Shown here: positions 5,683 through 5,861 of the stretch, piece by piece
How positions within the stretch are numbered: the first letter of the stretch is position 1
Layout: every line of letters starts with the position of its first letter
Source: Bacteroidota bacterium
Lineage (GTDB): Bacteria > Bacteroidota > Ignavibacteria > Ignavibacteriales > Ignavibacteriaceae
NCBI GenBank assembly: GCA_021790055.1
Contig: JAJYIL010000213.1
Span: forward strand, 1-5,861
Length of the DNA: 5,861 nucleotides
Direction of reading: 5' to 3'
Position numbers and translations under genes: made by a program
Notes under the pieces: model-generated
Databases searched by the model: none
The model's input: only the letters and a program-made list of their open reading frames with translations
Told to the model about the DNA's origin: nothing

Positions 5683-5861
5683 TTAATTAGCGGCATTTAA
5701 GTTTTTGGAAAGGAGCACCTGGTTATACTTGCCGGGCACAGAAACATATTTCACTTCGTCCATAAGCGATTTCATCAGGTACATGCCCAAGCCGCCAACA
5801 CGGTGCTGGCGGTAATATTTCTGCAAATCGGGATCGGGAATTGATTCCGGGTTGAACGGAA
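5683..5861 (-). CDS. RsbW-like anti-sigma/serine kinase ATPase, 3' end only
   Basis: The last 58 codons of a minus-strand gene are visible, ending in TAA at 5685-5683; the 5' part lies beyond the window. The reading begins with PFNPESIPDPDLQKYYRQHR, which in GHKL ATPases of the RsbW/SpoIIAB type directly follows the DxGxxFNP (G1) motif. It continues with VGGLGMYLMKSLMDEVKY, the G2 ATP-lid box and helix, and ends in a strand, NQVLLSKN, and a short tail. The expected role is to bind and inhibit a sigma factor and to phosphorylate its STAS antagonist. The RsbU-like gene starts 2 bases after the stop, so the two form one operon with likely translational coupling. Whether it is a true anti-sigma factor or a histidine-kinase-like partner for another target cannot be judged without the N-terminal half. 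Confidence 0.88.
   Translation of the reverse strand, partial: PFNPESIPDPDLQKYYRQHRVGGLGMYLMKSLMDEVKYVSVPGKYNQVLLSKNLNAAN

Noticed and set aside
5388..5690. Plus-strand open frame antisense to the RsbU-like gene
   Set aside because: It is Ser/Arg/Leu-rich antisense to a strongly conserved phosphatase gene with no ribosome site; it is a shadow.
1..5861. CRISPR array, tRNA, rRNA or complete insertion sequence
   Set aside because: I found no regularly spaced direct repeats, no tRNA-like cloverleaf, no rRNA segment and no transposase with terminal inverted repeats.

Overview
The window comes from a bacterium with low to moderate GC and AT-rich spacers. Shine-Dalgarno sites are recognisable in front of most genes. 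The gene set fits the Bacteroidota/Ignavibacteriota neighbourhood: a small secreted Tyr/Arg/His-rich protein of the kind common there, a GAF-GAF-SpoIIE phosphatase next to an RsbW-type ATPase, and DMT and PNPOx-like accessory genes. This placement is an inference from protein style; no rRNA or marker gene is complete.

Layout from left to right. (1) The first 40 bases may hold the start of a minus-strand gene; thirteen codons resemble the N-terminus of phosphoglycerate kinase. (2) A 320-base divergent spacer carries a small tandem repeat and a hairpin followed by T5. (3) Two plus-strand genes, probably one operon, encode a 10-TM EamA/DMT transporter (GTG start at 361) and an FMN-binding pyridoxamine-5'-phosphate-oxidase-like protein (TTG start at 1313). 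(4) A decay zone runs from about 1964 to 3119. It holds a heptad repeat, an AhpD/carboxymuconolactone-decarboxylase-family pseudogene with several frameshifts and a start codon that appears mutated to ACG, an OsmC-family pseudogene joined to it through an apparent deletion, and a faint SufS/aminotransferase-V-like remnant. (5) An intact secreted protein gene lies at 3120-3668. (6) A 332-base convergent spacer has an 11-bp hairpin and a sharply GC-rich island. (7) On the minus strand lie an RsbU-like phosphatase and, 2 bases upstream of it, the 3' end of an RsbW-like anti-sigma/kinase gene running off the window.

Functionally, the right end is a partner-switching module, in which the phosphatase is expected to dephosphorylate an anti-sigma-factor antagonist that the ATPase phosphorylates. 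The two decayed genes at 2111-2805 would have formed a small peroxide/thiol-redox pair, now lost. I see no convincing new defence or mobile system here. The best leads are the dead redox pair, the GC-rich island at 3881-3962 and the heptad repeat.
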